Below the pieces are notes generated by a model. It searched no databases. It was not told where the DNA came from and saw only the letters and a program-made list of their open reading frames with translations. The translations under genes were made by a program, and so were the position numbers. Below are positions 52,256-60,880 of a stretch of 64,000 nt of DNA, piece after piece (the stretch's first letter is position 1; each line of letters opens with the position of its first letter). This DNA is from Spirochaetales bacterium (lineage in GTDB: Bacteria; Spirochaetota; Spirochaetia; Sphaerochaetales; Sphaerochaetaceae), in the NCBI GenBank assembly GCA_028722305.1, contig JAQYHB010000037.1:51959-115958 (forward strand). The letters are read 5' to 3'.

Positions 52256-53140
52256 TTACATTCCATATTCCGTTGCCGCAGCTCGGAGCGTTTCCTTCTC
52301 GTTCTCCGTCAACTCTCGCATCGGAAAGTGGGCTACCCCCATGCGCCTACCTTGCAACTCCAGCAAATACTTGTGGGACATGACTGGCATCGTGGAACGA
52401 CAGGCAAAGCGCAATTTGATAATCCGCTTTTGATAATTCCACGCCTGTTCTTTGTCTCCTTCAGCCAAGCACTTAAAAATCCCGACACATAATGCAGGAT
52501 AGACATTGGCCATCGCTACAATGGCCCCCTTGCAGCCAACCTCTGCTGATGCCATGATTTCAGCATCGTTGCCTGTTACGACTTCAAAACCGGAAGGAGC
52601 AGCGAGCAAGAATTCCTGCAAAGTGGTAAAGTTCATGCTACTGTCCTTGATCCCTTTCAGGTTAGGAGTTGCCTCGCATATTGCACCCACCATATCTGGG
52701 GTAAGTGGGTTACCTGTCATACCCGGCATGTTGTACGCAAAGAGATTCAATCCATCGGCAAGCGCCCCTACTTGCTTGAAATATGCAACCAAGGACTTTT
52801 TATCGTACTTATGGTAGTATGGAGCTGTAACGGAAACGCAAGAAACCCCGAGTTGTTGGGCATGTCCGATATGTCGGCACATTTCTTCCCTGCACATTGA
52901 CGTAATGTTATAGAGAATATGCAATCCGTTGGCATGCCGCACAACAATCTCAAGCATTCTTCGGCGTTGGTCGTCGGTATAGTTGACAAATTCACCTGTC
53001 GTACCACCAACAAATAAACCTTTCACACCCGATGTAGCAAGAAAATCGACATGTGCGGCAAACAATTGTTCATCGAATGATCCATCAAGCTTTCCAGGAA
53101 CCAGAAGAGGTACGATGATTCCTTCCAAATATGCACTCAT
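52256..53140 (-). CDS. DapA-family aldolase (2-keto-3-deoxy sugar-acid aldolase-like)
   Basis: The 294-residue protein has the DHDPS/NAL family residues: FVGGTTGEFVNYTDDQR near 43, Tyr in LNLFAYNMPGMTGN near 133 and the Schiff-base Lys in LKGIKDSSMN near 163. Family members include dihydrodipicolinate synthase, sialic acid lyase and 2-keto-3-deoxygluconate aldolase. With an IlvD-type dehydratase nine bases upstream and an acid transporter downstream, cleavage of a 2-keto-3-deoxy acid to pyruvate and an aldehyde is the best inference; lysine biosynthesis is unlikely here. Confidence 0.88.
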   Translation of the reverse strand: MSAYLEGIIVPLLVPGKLDGSFDEQLFAAHVDFLATSGVKGLFVGGTTGEFVNYTDDQRRRMLEIVVRHANGLHILYNITSMCREEMCRHIGHAQQLGVSCVSVTAPYYHKYDKKSLVAYFKQVGALADGLNLFAYNMPGMTGNPLTPDMVGAICEATPNLKGIKDSSMNFTTLQEFLLAAPSGFEVVTGNDAEIMASAEVGCKGAIVAMANVYPALCVGIFKCLAEGDKEQAWNYQKRIIKLRFACRSTMPVMSHKYLLELQGRRMGVAHFPMRELTENEKETLRAAATEYGM

Positions 53141-53149
53141 AGTATTCTC

Positions 53150-54847
53150 CTATTCCAACACGGCACCATGGGCAGCCGATGACACATTTTTTCTATAGCG
53201 AGCAAGATAGCCTTCTGCCTTTTTCGTTTTCAAAACACAATCAAGGTGAGCAAGGCGCATAGCAATCTCTTTTGGATCAACCAAAAGGTCTATCTTTCGG
53301 GCTGTAATATCAATGGAAATCAAATCTCCGTCACGCACTGCAGCAATTGGGCCACCGCAAACCGCCTCTGGCGATATGTGCCCAATACAAGGTCCACGGG
53401 TCGCCCCCGAAAACCTTCCATCGGTCACCAGAGCAACACACTCTCCATAGCCCATGGCAACGAGAGTCGCTGTCGCAGTGAGCATCTCTCGCATCCCTGG
53501 CCCACCCTTCGGGCCTTCGTAGCGAACGACAAGCACCTCGCCTTTCTTGATTTTTCCATGTAAAATTGCCTCGACACATTCTTCTTCACTATCAAAACAA
53601 CGGGCAGGACCCGTATGCTTTCTCATGTTTTCACTGACTGCTGTCTGTTTGACGATACACCCATCCGGTGCAAGGGATCCCGAAAGCACAACAAGCGAAC
53701 CGTACGGACTATATGGATGGTCCATTGTATGGATGACATTCTCGTCGACTTCGGTAATACCCTTGATATTCTCCCTGTGCGTCTTGCCATTGACGGTCAT
53801 GCGATCAAGGTTGATTAATCCATCGAGATGCTTGAGCACCGCACCACAACCTCCAGCCATGTCAAGATCAAACAAAGTGTATTTACCCGATGGTTTTGTC
53901 TTCACGATGGTTGGAGTAGTGGAAGAAAGCTCGTCAATCATCTTGAGGGAAAGATCGAGGCCTGCCTCGTGAGCGATGGCCGGCATGTGAAGACTCATGT
54001 TGGACGAACCACAGATAGACAACCCAACACGCATTGCATCCTCGAGCATCCCCTGAGTAACGATATCTCGCGGTTTCAGGTTTTGTTCGACAGCTTTCAT
54101 GACAGTTATGCCAGAGAGCTTTGCCGCCCGACGTTTCCTTCCAGAAACAGCAAGAGCCGTGGAACACCCTGGCACGGTCAGACCAAGAGCCTCTGCGATA
54201 ATCGACATCGTATTCGCCGTCCCCATCATAGCGCACGAGCCAGGTGTTGGAGAGAAGTCCCCTTCCATACGCTCGTACTCAGCTTGACTGATTTCCCCAC
54301 GCAAGACCTTACCGGTCATCTCTTTGAGTTCATAGGTTGCATACTGGTTGCCGTGGTAAAAGGCAGGAAGCATCGGTCCTCCGGTGAGAATCACAGTGGG
54401 AAGATTCACGCGAAGAGCGGCCATAATCAAGGCTGGCACAATTTTATCGCACCCTCCTATGAGAACAAGACCATCAAGCTTCTGGGCTTTCGCAAATACC
54501 TCGATGGAATCAGCAATGATTTCCCGACTAGGCAAGACAGAACACATTCCATCATTTCCTTGGGAGTAGCCATCACAAATTGAGATGGTATTGGTCTCAA
54601 AAGGAATACCACCAGCCTGCCAGACACCTGCCTTCACCAATTCTCCAAGTTTATCGAGATGGAAATGACCTGGATGCATCTCGTTGTACGTGTTGACAAC
54701 TCCGATAAAAGGCTTTGCCATGTCCTCCGTGGTTAGTCCGATATTTCTCAGGTGAGCACGTGGTCCAGCCATTGTGACACCGTTCACGATGGCCGAACTT
54801 CGGTATTTCTCTGACTTATATAGAAAGTTTTGCAAACTTAATTCCAT
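53150..54847 (-). CDS. IlvD/Edd-family dehydratase, probably for a sugar acid
   Basis: The 565-residue protein matches dihydroxy-acid dehydratases: [20 protein letters not shown], Fe-S Cys in [15 protein letters not shown] near 131 and [15 protein letters not shown] near 203, [11 protein letters not shown], and [20 protein letters not shown]. Biosynthetic IlvD is around this length, but no ilvC or other branched-chain gene is near; sugar-acid dehydratases of this family act with DapA-type aldolases, which fits the gene nine bases downstream. It should convert an aldonic acid to a 2-keto-3-deoxy acid. First gene of the cluster; the ribosome binding site is weak. Confidence 0.88.
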   Translation of the reverse strand: MELSLQNFLYKSEKYRSSAIVNGVTMAGPRAHLRNIGLTTEDMAKPFIGVVNTYNEMHPGHFHLDKLGELVKAGVWQAGGIPFETNTISICDGYSQGNDGMCSVLPSREIIADSIEVFAKAQKLDGLVLIGGCDKIVPALIMAALRVNLPTVILTGGPMLPAFYHGNQYATYELKEMTGKVLRGEISQAEYERMEGDFSPTPGSCAMMGTANTMSIIAEALGLTVPGCSTALAVSGRKRRAAKLSGITVMKAVEQNLKPRDIVTQGMLEDAMRVGLSICGSSNMSLHMPAIAHEAGLDLSLKMIDELSSTTPTIVKTKPSGKYTLFDLDMAGGCGAVLKHLDGLINLDRMTVNGKTHRENIKGITEVDENVIHTMDHPYSPYGSLVVLSGSLAPDGCIVKQTAVSENMRKHTGPARCFDSEEECVEAILHGKIKKGEVLVVRYEGPKGGPGMREMLTATATLVAMGYGECVALVTDGRFSGATRGPCIGHISPEAVCGGPIAAVRDGDLISIDITARKIDLLVDPKEIAMRLAHLDCVLKTKKAEGYLARYRKNVSSAAHGAVLE

Positions 54848-54875
54848 ATTTGAAATTTTATCAACCTTAAATGGA

Positions 54876-54904
54876 ATTATATGCTAGATAGCTAGTGCAG
54901 TAAA
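54876..54904 (-). promoter_or_regulatory. Promoter of the acid-catabolic cluster
   Basis: On the minus strand TTTACT (54899-54904) and TATAAT (54876-54881) are 17 bases apart, upstream of the IlvD-type start at 54847. Further upstream TGAAAAAATAATTTCCA (54923-54939) is loosely like IclR-type TGGAAAT/ATTTCCA sites and could bind the cluster's regulator; this is a weak suggestion. Confidence 0.5.
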
Positions 54905-55309
54905 GCGAAAATTTTGCAAAAATGAAAAAATAATTTCCATATATAGAATAAAATCTATGAAATAATTCTGCTTATCTAACAACTGAAATATCTGTCAGAA
55001 GAAAGAAAGAAAGAAAGGCTCTCACCCGAATTTCTCATAAATCTGTACAAACAGGATAACTTCTCTGGACTACTAATACGAGGTCATTCCTGGGCCGAAA
55101 TTAGATTAACAGCTGGCCCGAATTCAAACAGAAAATGGCAACACCCCATTCAGTCAAGACAAGTAATAAACAATTTCTGTCGCTCACTGATCAGGCCACT
55201 AAGGCAACCAAATTATCTGGTCAACAAATGAGACAAACATAATACTCGATTCTAGTCAGTAATGATACCACCGCAATCCAATCAATCTACTCCACATCAC
55301 CTTGGGACA
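54905..55309. other. AT-rich intergenic region, no gene seen
   Basis: The stretch between the catabolic cluster promoter and the peroxiredoxin gene is much more AT-rich than its neighbours, has a short GAAA simple repeat near 54999-55018 and no supportable reading frame. It marks the edge where base composition rises again. Confidence 0.5.
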
Positions 55310-55750
55310 TCACACCAAGTCCAGCATCTCCTCCGGATTTTCTGCCGCCTTCACCTTTCCCATCGCCCTGACGATGGTTCCCTTCTCGTCAATCAGGTAG
55401 GTCGTACGGATGGTCTTGGCTTTCCCGTCTTTCACTTCCAGCACGTCATAGGCCTTGTGCGCCTGCATTTCCGGGTCTGCCAGCAAGGTGAACGGCAGAT
55501 GGTATTTCTCCTCGAACTTCTTGTGGGAGGCGATGCTGTCCTTGCTTACGCCGATGATGACGGCACCTTTCTCCCGAAACTGGGGATAGCGATCGGCAAA
55601 GCCACAGGCCTGCTTGGTGCATCCTGCGGTCATGTCCTTCGGATAGAAATAGAGGATGACCTTCCGGCCAATGTATTCCTTCAACGCATGGACTTTCCCA
55701 TCCTGGTCATACAATTCGAACTGAGGCGCTTGAGATCCTTCCTGCAACAT
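55310..55750 (-). CDS. bcp: Thioredoxin-dependent thiol peroxidase (Bcp/PrxQ type)
   Basis: The 146-residue cytosolic protein has the peroxiredoxin fold: GSQAPQFELYDQDGKVHALK, VILYFYPKDMTAGCTKQACG with the peroxidatic Cys and the resolving Cys five residues later, as in PrxQ, and TYLIDEKGTIVRAMGKVKA. It reduces hydrogen and organic peroxides with thioredoxin. It is last in an operon with GNAT, PfkB and GntR genes, 28 bases after the GNAT gene. Confidence 0.93.
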   Translation of the reverse strand: MLQEGSQAPQFELYDQDGKVHALKEYIGRKVILYFYPKDMTAGCTKQACGFADRYPQFREKGAVIIGVSKDSIASHKKFEEKYHLPFTLLADPEMQAHKAYDVLEVKDGKAKTIRTTYLIDEKGTIVRAMGKVKAAENPEEMLDLV

Positions 55751-55778
55751 ATATCGTCACTCCCTCCAGCAAAGCATA

Positions 55779-56294
55779 TCACACATAGAGATTCATCAAA
55801 TCGCAATCGGCGTAAGTGTCGCCAATCTTGAAGAACTTATGGAAGGTACCGACCTTCTCGAAACCGAACTTCCGGTACAAGGCGATGGCGCGAAGATTGT
55901 CGCTACGCACTTCACAGGAAACCACCTCCACATGGGCGGTATTCCTTGCGAAGTCCAGCATCTTTTCCATCAGCATGGTACCGACACCCTTGCCCCAGGC
56001 ACGCCTCTGGACGGCGATGCCGAACTCGCCACGGTGGGAGATGCGCTTGTGCCGGACAAAAGCGTTGAAGTTGCAAGTCCCGACAATCTGTCCCTCCATG
56101 ACGGCAACAAGGAAGATGGACGAAGAAGAATCAAGAAGAGACTCAATCAGCTCACGCTCCTGCTCCACGGTTTTCTGGACGCCCTCGCTGCCGAAAGTAA
56201 GGTTGTCGGATTCGCCACCAACAATTTTGGTATGGTTGATCAACGCCCCTGCGTCATCCCCCCTCGCCCTGCGAATCACCACATGTTCCGCCAT
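55779..56294 (-). CDS. GNAT family N-acetyltransferase
   Basis: The start is ATG 56294 (MAEHVVIRRARGDD). The 171-residue protein has the GNAT fold: HRGEFGIAVQRRAWGKGVGT with the acetyl-CoA binding loop (QRRAWGKGVG) near 98, and NLRAIALYRKFGFEKVGTFH near 135. RimI-like acetylation of a protein or small amine is possible; the substrate is unknown. It lies 63 bases after the PfkB kinase and 28 before the peroxiredoxin gene. Confidence 0.88.
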   Translation of the reverse strand: MAEHVVIRRARGDDAGALINHTKIVGGESDNLTFGSEGVQKTVEQERELIESLLDSSSSIFLVAVMEGQIVGTCNFNAFVRHKRISHRGEFGIAVQRRAWGKGVGTMLMEKMLDFARNTAHVEVVSCEVRSDNLRAIALYRKFGFEKVGTFHKFFKIGDTYADCDLMNLYV

Positions 56295-56357
56295 TGCCTC
56301 TCCTCCCCCAGTTTCCCTTAGTATGGCTTTTGGAAAGCAAGACGACAAGCGTGTCAA

Positions 56358-57521
56358 TCATGGTCGGTCCTCATCCGTCTCCCGGAAGTAGACAAACCCT
56401 TGCTTCCTCCATCCAGAGGCGACGGCAAAATGCTCGAAGCGTACCGATTGCTCCTTTTTCAACTCAGACAAGCTGGGAATATTGCTCGTGGCATCCACTC
56501 CCATGAGACACCGGGCTGTCGTCTGGGATGCAAGTACCAGTGCCTCCATCGGGCCATGCCCGGACAGAACCGCGGCGAGGAACCCCGCGGTGGCGGTATC
56601 TCCTGCCCCTTTGGTCGATACGATACGTGGCACATGGCAGGGAGGAATCCAGAGAGACTGGTCGCTCCATGCAGAGACCAGGCCGGGAGTATCGAACAGG
56701 TTGTGGATCAGGGAAATCCGTTCTTTTGCGGCGGTACGAAGATAGAGGCCGTATTTCCCCATCTTGATGCAGACCATGCCGGTCCCCATGGCGATAAGCT
56801 TGTCCGCCAGCAAAGGAACCAGAGCAAGATCCAAGGAATCGGTGATGCTCGCCTGATGATGCAGCCGTTCAAAGAGCGGCCTCTCCAGCATGAAAAGCAA
56901 ATCCTCGATGCCAGGAAGGAACAGATCGACCAACGGCAGGCATCTGGCAAGAATCGACTTCCAGTTCTGTTTTCCCGCCTCGCCATCGATATCCGGCATG
57001 CCGATACCGAGACTGGTGGCAACATCGCAATCCCTCGCGTTCCGCAACAGGCCCATCAGGCCCATTCCCTTCTCGCTCCACAACGTCCGCATCGATTGCG
57101 GATTGCCAAAATGGAGCAGAGAGGCACCAGAAAGCAGTTGGGGAGAAATGTCCTCAGGAATGAAGGATTGTCCGGCTCCTTTGCTCTGGAGAATCATCCG
57201 CTCCCCGTTCGGCCCCGGAAGGACGATTGAGGTGGACGTCGGAAGCGTGGAGACAGATTCCAGCTTGTAGGGAACATGCGACCGGTCGAGCAAATCACGT
57301 ACGAGTTGCCCCCCCGCGTCCGCACCTACCTTGCCGAGAAGAAAGGTGGGAATGCCGAGTCGGGAAAGCGACACGCCGGCATTGCCCACGACTCCGCCGA
57401 GGTTGAAGGCGATAGAAGAGATACCTGTCTTCCCTCCCGGAACGAAAGAGAAAGCTCCGCCTGAAACGAGAATCGGCTCAATGTCCAGCACAATCGACCC
57501 TGCGACCACTACCTTTTTCAT
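56358..57521 (-). CDS. PfkB-family carbohydrate/nucleoside kinase
   Basis: The start ATG 57521 follows GAAAGGGGGG. The 387-residue protein has PfkB signatures: FNLGGVVGNAGVSLSRLGIP and LLGKVGADAGGQLVRDLL near 50, and STKGAGDTATAGFLAAVLSG with the catalytic Asp near 325. It is longer than ribokinase, with extra sequence around 240-300. It phosphorylates a sugar or nucleoside in the cytosol; the adjacent GntR gene is probably its regulator. The substrate is not evident. Confidence 0.9.
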   Translation of the reverse strand: MKKVVVAGSIVLDIEPILVSGGAFSFVPGGKTGISSIAFNLGGVVGNAGVSLSRLGIPTFLLGKVGADAGGQLVRDLLDRSHVPYKLESVSTLPTSTSIVLPGPNGERMILQSKGAGQSFIPEDISPQLLSGASLLHFGNPQSMRTLWSEKGMGLMGLLRNARDCDVATSLGIGMPDIDGEAGKQNWKSILARCLPLVDLFLPGIEDLLFMLERPLFERLHHQASITDSLDLALVPLLADKLIAMGTGMVCIKMGKYGLYLRTAAKERISLIHNLFDTPGLVSAWSDQSLWIPPCHVPRIVSTKGAGDTATAGFLAAVLSGHGPMEALVLASQTTARCLMGVDATSNIPSLSELKKEQSVRFEHFAVASGWRKQGFVYFRETDEDRP

Positions 57522-57556
57522 GCTTACCCCCCTTTCTCGAGAGAAGAATGGCTTGT

Positions 57557-58264
57557 TCAACTCCGTGCGTTACGGATGGAGATGGCCATCACCCACCAGT
57601 CCTCGCCCAACCCGTTTTCCAATACGGAAAGATGTTGCCGCTTGGCATTGTCGATGTTGACCCTCAGCGCTCGCTCGCAGGAGCGGAAATCATTCTGTTC
57701 AAGCGCGTCGATGATCCTCCGGTGCTCGTCCATCATTTCCTGGTCTCCATGGACAATCGAGAAAAGCTGGATGCGCTTGACCTGTTTCTCAATCTGCTCG
57801 AAATAGGCAAGCAAGCGCCTGTTGCCCGAAGCCAAAGCCAAGGTATGGTGGATCCTGGCATCAAAATCCAAGGCAGGAAGGATCTCCCCCCGCATCAGGC
57901 AGGAGAGCAGGTTCCCGTTCAGATAGCGCAGGGTATCCACCAACCCGACAGGAACGCCCTTGCGGAAGGTCAGATGCAGCATAGCGACCTCCAGCTCGCT
58001 CCTCGCGTCGTACAGGTCCACAATCTCTTCCTTAGTGATATCTGTCACCTCGAACCCGCCCGCGCCCTTCTTCTTCACCAACCCGTCACCTATCAATAGG
58101 AACAGAGCCTCTCTGACAGGAGTACGACTGATGCCGAGCTCCTTCGCGAGAGCGAAATCAGAAAACGAGGCGCCAGGCTCATACCGATAGGACCAGATGC
58201 CATCCAGTATCTTCCGATATGCGTCACCCACCAAGGTATCCTGCGTCAACTCTTCTCGACCCAT
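57557..58264 (-). CDS. GntR-family regulator (FCD/FadR group)
   Basis: I use ATG 58264 (MGREELTQDTLVGDAY). The 235-residue protein has a GntR winged helix (SDFALAKELGISRTPVREAL) near 38 and an FCD effector domain with the metal-binding Asp and His in LPALDFDARIHHTLALASGN and MMDEHRRIIDALEQ. FCD regulators respond to organic or sugar acids. It leads the operon with the PfkB kinase 36 bases away. A TGTATACA palindrome lies 46 bases upstream. Confidence 0.9.
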   Translation of the reverse strand: MGREELTQDTLVGDAYRKILDGIWSYRYEPGASFSDFALAKELGISRTPVREALFLLIGDGLVKKKGAGGFEVTDITKEEIVDLYDARSELEVAMLHLTFRKGVPVGLVDTLRYLNGNLLSCLMRGEILPALDFDARIHHTLALASGNRRLLAYFEQIEKQVKRIQLFSIVHGDQEMMDEHRRIIDALEQNDFRSCERALRVNIDNAKRQHLSVLENGLGEDWWVMAISIRNARS

Positions 58265-58309
58265 TCCGCCCGCGCCTCTTGCGCACGCTCTGTTCCGGAG
58301 CCCCCTTAC

Positions 58310-58317
58310 TGTATACA
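58310..58317. promoter_or_regulatory. Candidate GntR operator core
   Basis: TGTATACA is a perfect palindrome of the type seen in FCD-group GntR operators, 46 bases upstream of the GntR start. Two further TTGTA copies lie at about 58364 and 58384. The region to 58563 holds no gene. Confidence 0.4.
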
Positions 58318-58563
58318 ACCTAGTTTCAGGGTAGGATGCGCTGGAGTGGTTGTCAACGATTTTGTACTATCTTAAATCAATTTTGTATGTATCAAGAAAG
58401 CAAACAATCCGGCATGCCAGCAAGGTTGCTGGCACGAGGAGATGCCATCCCGGCAAAGCATGCAACAGTGAATTGATTGCAATTTCTCGACAGCACTCCA
58501 ATAGAAGATGGTTTTGACTATTCATCATACCTTTATAGGAATAATAATATGAATGGCAGGCAC

Positions 58564-59619
58564 TCAATCCCGCAAAGAAGCAACAGCGGAAAAGAAATCC
58601 CATTGGACAATCCGGAAAGAGACACCAAACATCAGGTTTATCGGCAGGTCGAAGTCCTCGACAATGAAACCACTCCAATCAAGACCGTCCATATTGGGAA
58701 TACGCTCACGCATGGTCCTCGCATCAGAGGTATAGGCATAGCACTGCTTGCCCCATCCGTAGGCGGCACCACACGCAAAGGAGATATCGTTGTCCGGCTC
58801 CCAACCACCGGCATGGTTGTTGAGGTCGGCAATGATGATATCGGATGATTTGAGAAGTGCTATCCTTCGACGGAAATCCCAAGTCGCGAGCACAAGCTCG
58901 TCATCCGTCTCCGGTTTGGGCAAATCTTGCACCTCGTCATTCGGCGTGACGAGCTCATACCCCTTCGTTTCCGCTGCCTGCCGCATCGCCTGGTACTTTT
59001 TCAAGTTCCGGTCCCCACTGGCGATATAGAGCCGTGGCCTTGCTCCGTGGCTGATGAACGGGATGACGACTCCCTCTTTCTTGATGCCCCTTCGTGTTTC
59101 ATCCAGATCGGCGCAGTAGAAATCCAAGGCCTTCTTGAAATCCCCTTCCACCAGCTTTGTCGATGCCATGATGCTCGGACAGAACGGCAAACCAGGATAC
59201 GGAATGACGGCACCTTGGGAATCACGAAGTATTCCCTGTTGCCAAGAAGTGCCGACCTGTTTTACCGCAATCGGACGACAGTCCCGGCTGTAGCCGTAGA
59301 GTCTGCAACTGTTTGCATACATCCACCCCAACTCAAGGATCGTCCCGCCATCGGGCTCGTTGCCCCGGAAGGTATCCAAATCGGCAATGATGGCCGTCGT
59401 ACGGGAGACCTGGACAATCAGGTCATCAAAAATCTCTTTGGCATTCTCCCGTTTGTCCTTGTGGTCTAGCTTGAGGGCCGTGCTGGTAGGCAACGCGACC
59501 GGGATGCCCCGATATTCGGCAAGTTTCCGCTGGGCCCACCAGAGGGTGTACCCCTCGGGATAGAAACACTCGGGGCCTGCGATGTAGAGGCGGTTTGGCG
59601 AAGTAGACACCGAAATCAC
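58564..59619 (-). CDS. Two-domain nucleoside 2-deoxyribosyltransferase-like protein
   Basis: The 351-residue protein repeats the deoxyribosyltransferase fold. Domain 1 (about 8-180) has RLYIAGPECFYPEGYTLWWA and EPDGGTILELGWMYA, including the catalytic-type Glu. Domain 2 (about 195-345) has RLYIASGDRNLKKYQAMRQA and EPDNDISFACGAAYGWG, where the Glu is missing, so only the first half may be catalytic. Such enzymes exchange bases between deoxynucleosides or hydrolyse deoxynucleoside monophosphates. A double-domain form is unusual. It runs divergently from a UTRA remnant and its start overlaps that frame. Confidence 0.8.
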   Translation of the reverse strand: MISVSTSPNRLYIAGPECFYPEGYTLWWAQRKLAEYRGIPVALPTSTALKLDHKDKRENAKEIFDDLIVQVSRTTAIIADLDTFRGNEPDGGTILELGWMYANSCRLYGYSRDCRPIAVKQVGTSWQQGILRDSQGAVIPYPGLPFCPSIMASTKLVEGDFKKALDFYCADLDETRRGIKKEGVVIPFISHGARPRLYIASGDRNLKKYQAMRQAAETKGYELVTPNDEVQDLPKPETDDELVLATWDFRRRIALLKSSDIIIADLNNHAGGWEPDNDISFACGAAYGWGKQCYAYTSDARTMRERIPNMDGLDWSGFIVEDFDLPINLMFGVSFRIVQWDFFSAVASLRD

Positions 59620-60082
59620 TGCCGAGGTGATAGCGATGCGCCACGTAAGTCCCGTCTATCCAGAAATCAGGGAGGAGTTACGGCTTCCCCAAGACAAGGA
59701 TGACGCCATTTTCCTGAAGAGAGTCTTCTATCTGGAAAAGCGGCCCATAGCAATCGGCAAGTCCTGGCTTCCAAGTTATCTTCTCCCCGACTTCGTCGAA
59801 AAAGGAATGATGGACAACTCGCTTTCCTCTACCCTGGAGAAACGCTACCACATCATCCCCAAACGGGTTGACGACTGGGTGGAGGCAGTGAGAGCCACCC
59901 AATCGGAAAGCAAGCTCCTCTCCTGTACCTTGGACGTCCCCCTTCTGCTGGTCAAAGGCATCTCCTGCCTCGCCGACGACACGCCCATCGAGTATTCCCA
60001 GACCTTCTGGCTTGGCGACGGAGTCTGCTTCCATCTCCAGCTCCACCAGACGGACCACGGATTTGTGCTGAGAGAAGCGTAG
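59588..60082 (+). pseudogene. UTRA-domain remnant of a GntR/HutC-type regulator
   Basis: From about 59588 the frame reads as most of a UTRA effector domain: AMRHVSPVYPEIREELRLPQ, then FLKRVFYLEKRPIAIGKSWL and PSYLLPDFVEKGMM, then VKGISCLADDTPIEYSQTFW. The N-terminal GntR winged helix is absent, because the sequence immediately upstream is the divergent deoxyribosyltransferase gene. A short product from GTG 59627 (151 codons) could be made, but it would not bind DNA by itself. The simplest view is a regulator truncated by rearrangement. Confidence 0.7.
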
Positions 60083-60880
60083 GCCTTCCATCAGGACAAA
60101 GCCATAGCTTGCTCGCCGAAACGGAACGCCTCCAGAGAGGCTCTGGGCTGGTCGATTGGATGACCAGGTATGGGAAACAGTTCTTGTTGCAATTGTCGTA
60201 GAAATTGTTCCGCGGCCCTGAAAAATCTGGTACCGGAAGTACGCCTACAAGGTTCCCCTGCCCTCAGCAGCCATTTCTGTCTCCAGCATATGGGCTGGAA
60301 AGCTGAAATTGTTCGGTCCCGACTGCCCAGGATTTTTCCATGATGGCTTCCCAGCTACAGAAACACGAGTATTGGCCTTCACCTTGGGAAACGAAAACGT
60401 GCAAGTCTCCTTCTCGCTGAAAAGAAAGGGAGGAACAGTAATGCAGACATCACGCCCGGTCTGCCTGCACCCCCGCTGTCCTTAACCTGCGACTTGGGGT
60501 GAATCATATCGGAGGCCATGGAACGATTTTCACCGGCAGCACTTGCCTTCCCTCTTGGGGAACCAATCTTTCTCGACCCGCTTCTGCTACTGGGACAGCT
60601 CGATGATGCTTCAGTAGCAGGAGATGGCGATGCCGCCATAGGTTTTCACGAAAGAAGGGCATGCATCTTCCTCTGGGAAAGGAATACAACAAGAGAGCCG
60701 GCGAGAAGAAATAATGGACAACACCGCCTTGAAAAAAGCCACCGTTCGCGCAGTTGTTGCAGATGGCCGAACTATTGGTCAGGCAGAACATCGGCGACCT
60801 ACCAGGTTGGGACGACATCCCCTCGATAGAAACAACAAGCGCGTCAGACGCGCGAACACCAACGGCGCGGTCCACTCAAG
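60083..60880. other. Gene-free stretch of about 800 bases
   Basis: No convincing reading frame, family motif or RNA gene is visible on either strand. Weak protein-like fragments on the minus strand (for example PKSQVKDSG near 60480) are interrupted and frame-shifted. It may be decayed coding DNA between the UTRA remnant and the MATE gene. Confidence 0.5.

Noticed and set aside
52256..53140. Biosynthetic DapA or sialic acid lyase partner of NanE/NanK.
   Set aside because: It is 30 kb from nanE and nanK and inside a different operon with an acid transporter.
53150..54847. Biosynthetic IlvD for branched-chain amino acids.
   Set aside because: No ilv or leu genes are near; the operon contains an acid importer and a DapA-type aldolase.
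54998..55018. Short GAAA repeat as a possible phase-variation tract.
   Set aside because: It has only about four units and is not in a promoter spacer or coding start that I can identify.
60470..60700. Minus-strand fragments LLLYSFPRGRCMP and IHPKSQVKDS that loosely recall the HNH region of Cas9.
   Set aside because: They are in different frames, about 50 codons apart instead of the usual 15-30, with stops between, and there is no CRISPR array or other cas gene. Chance similarity is more likely.
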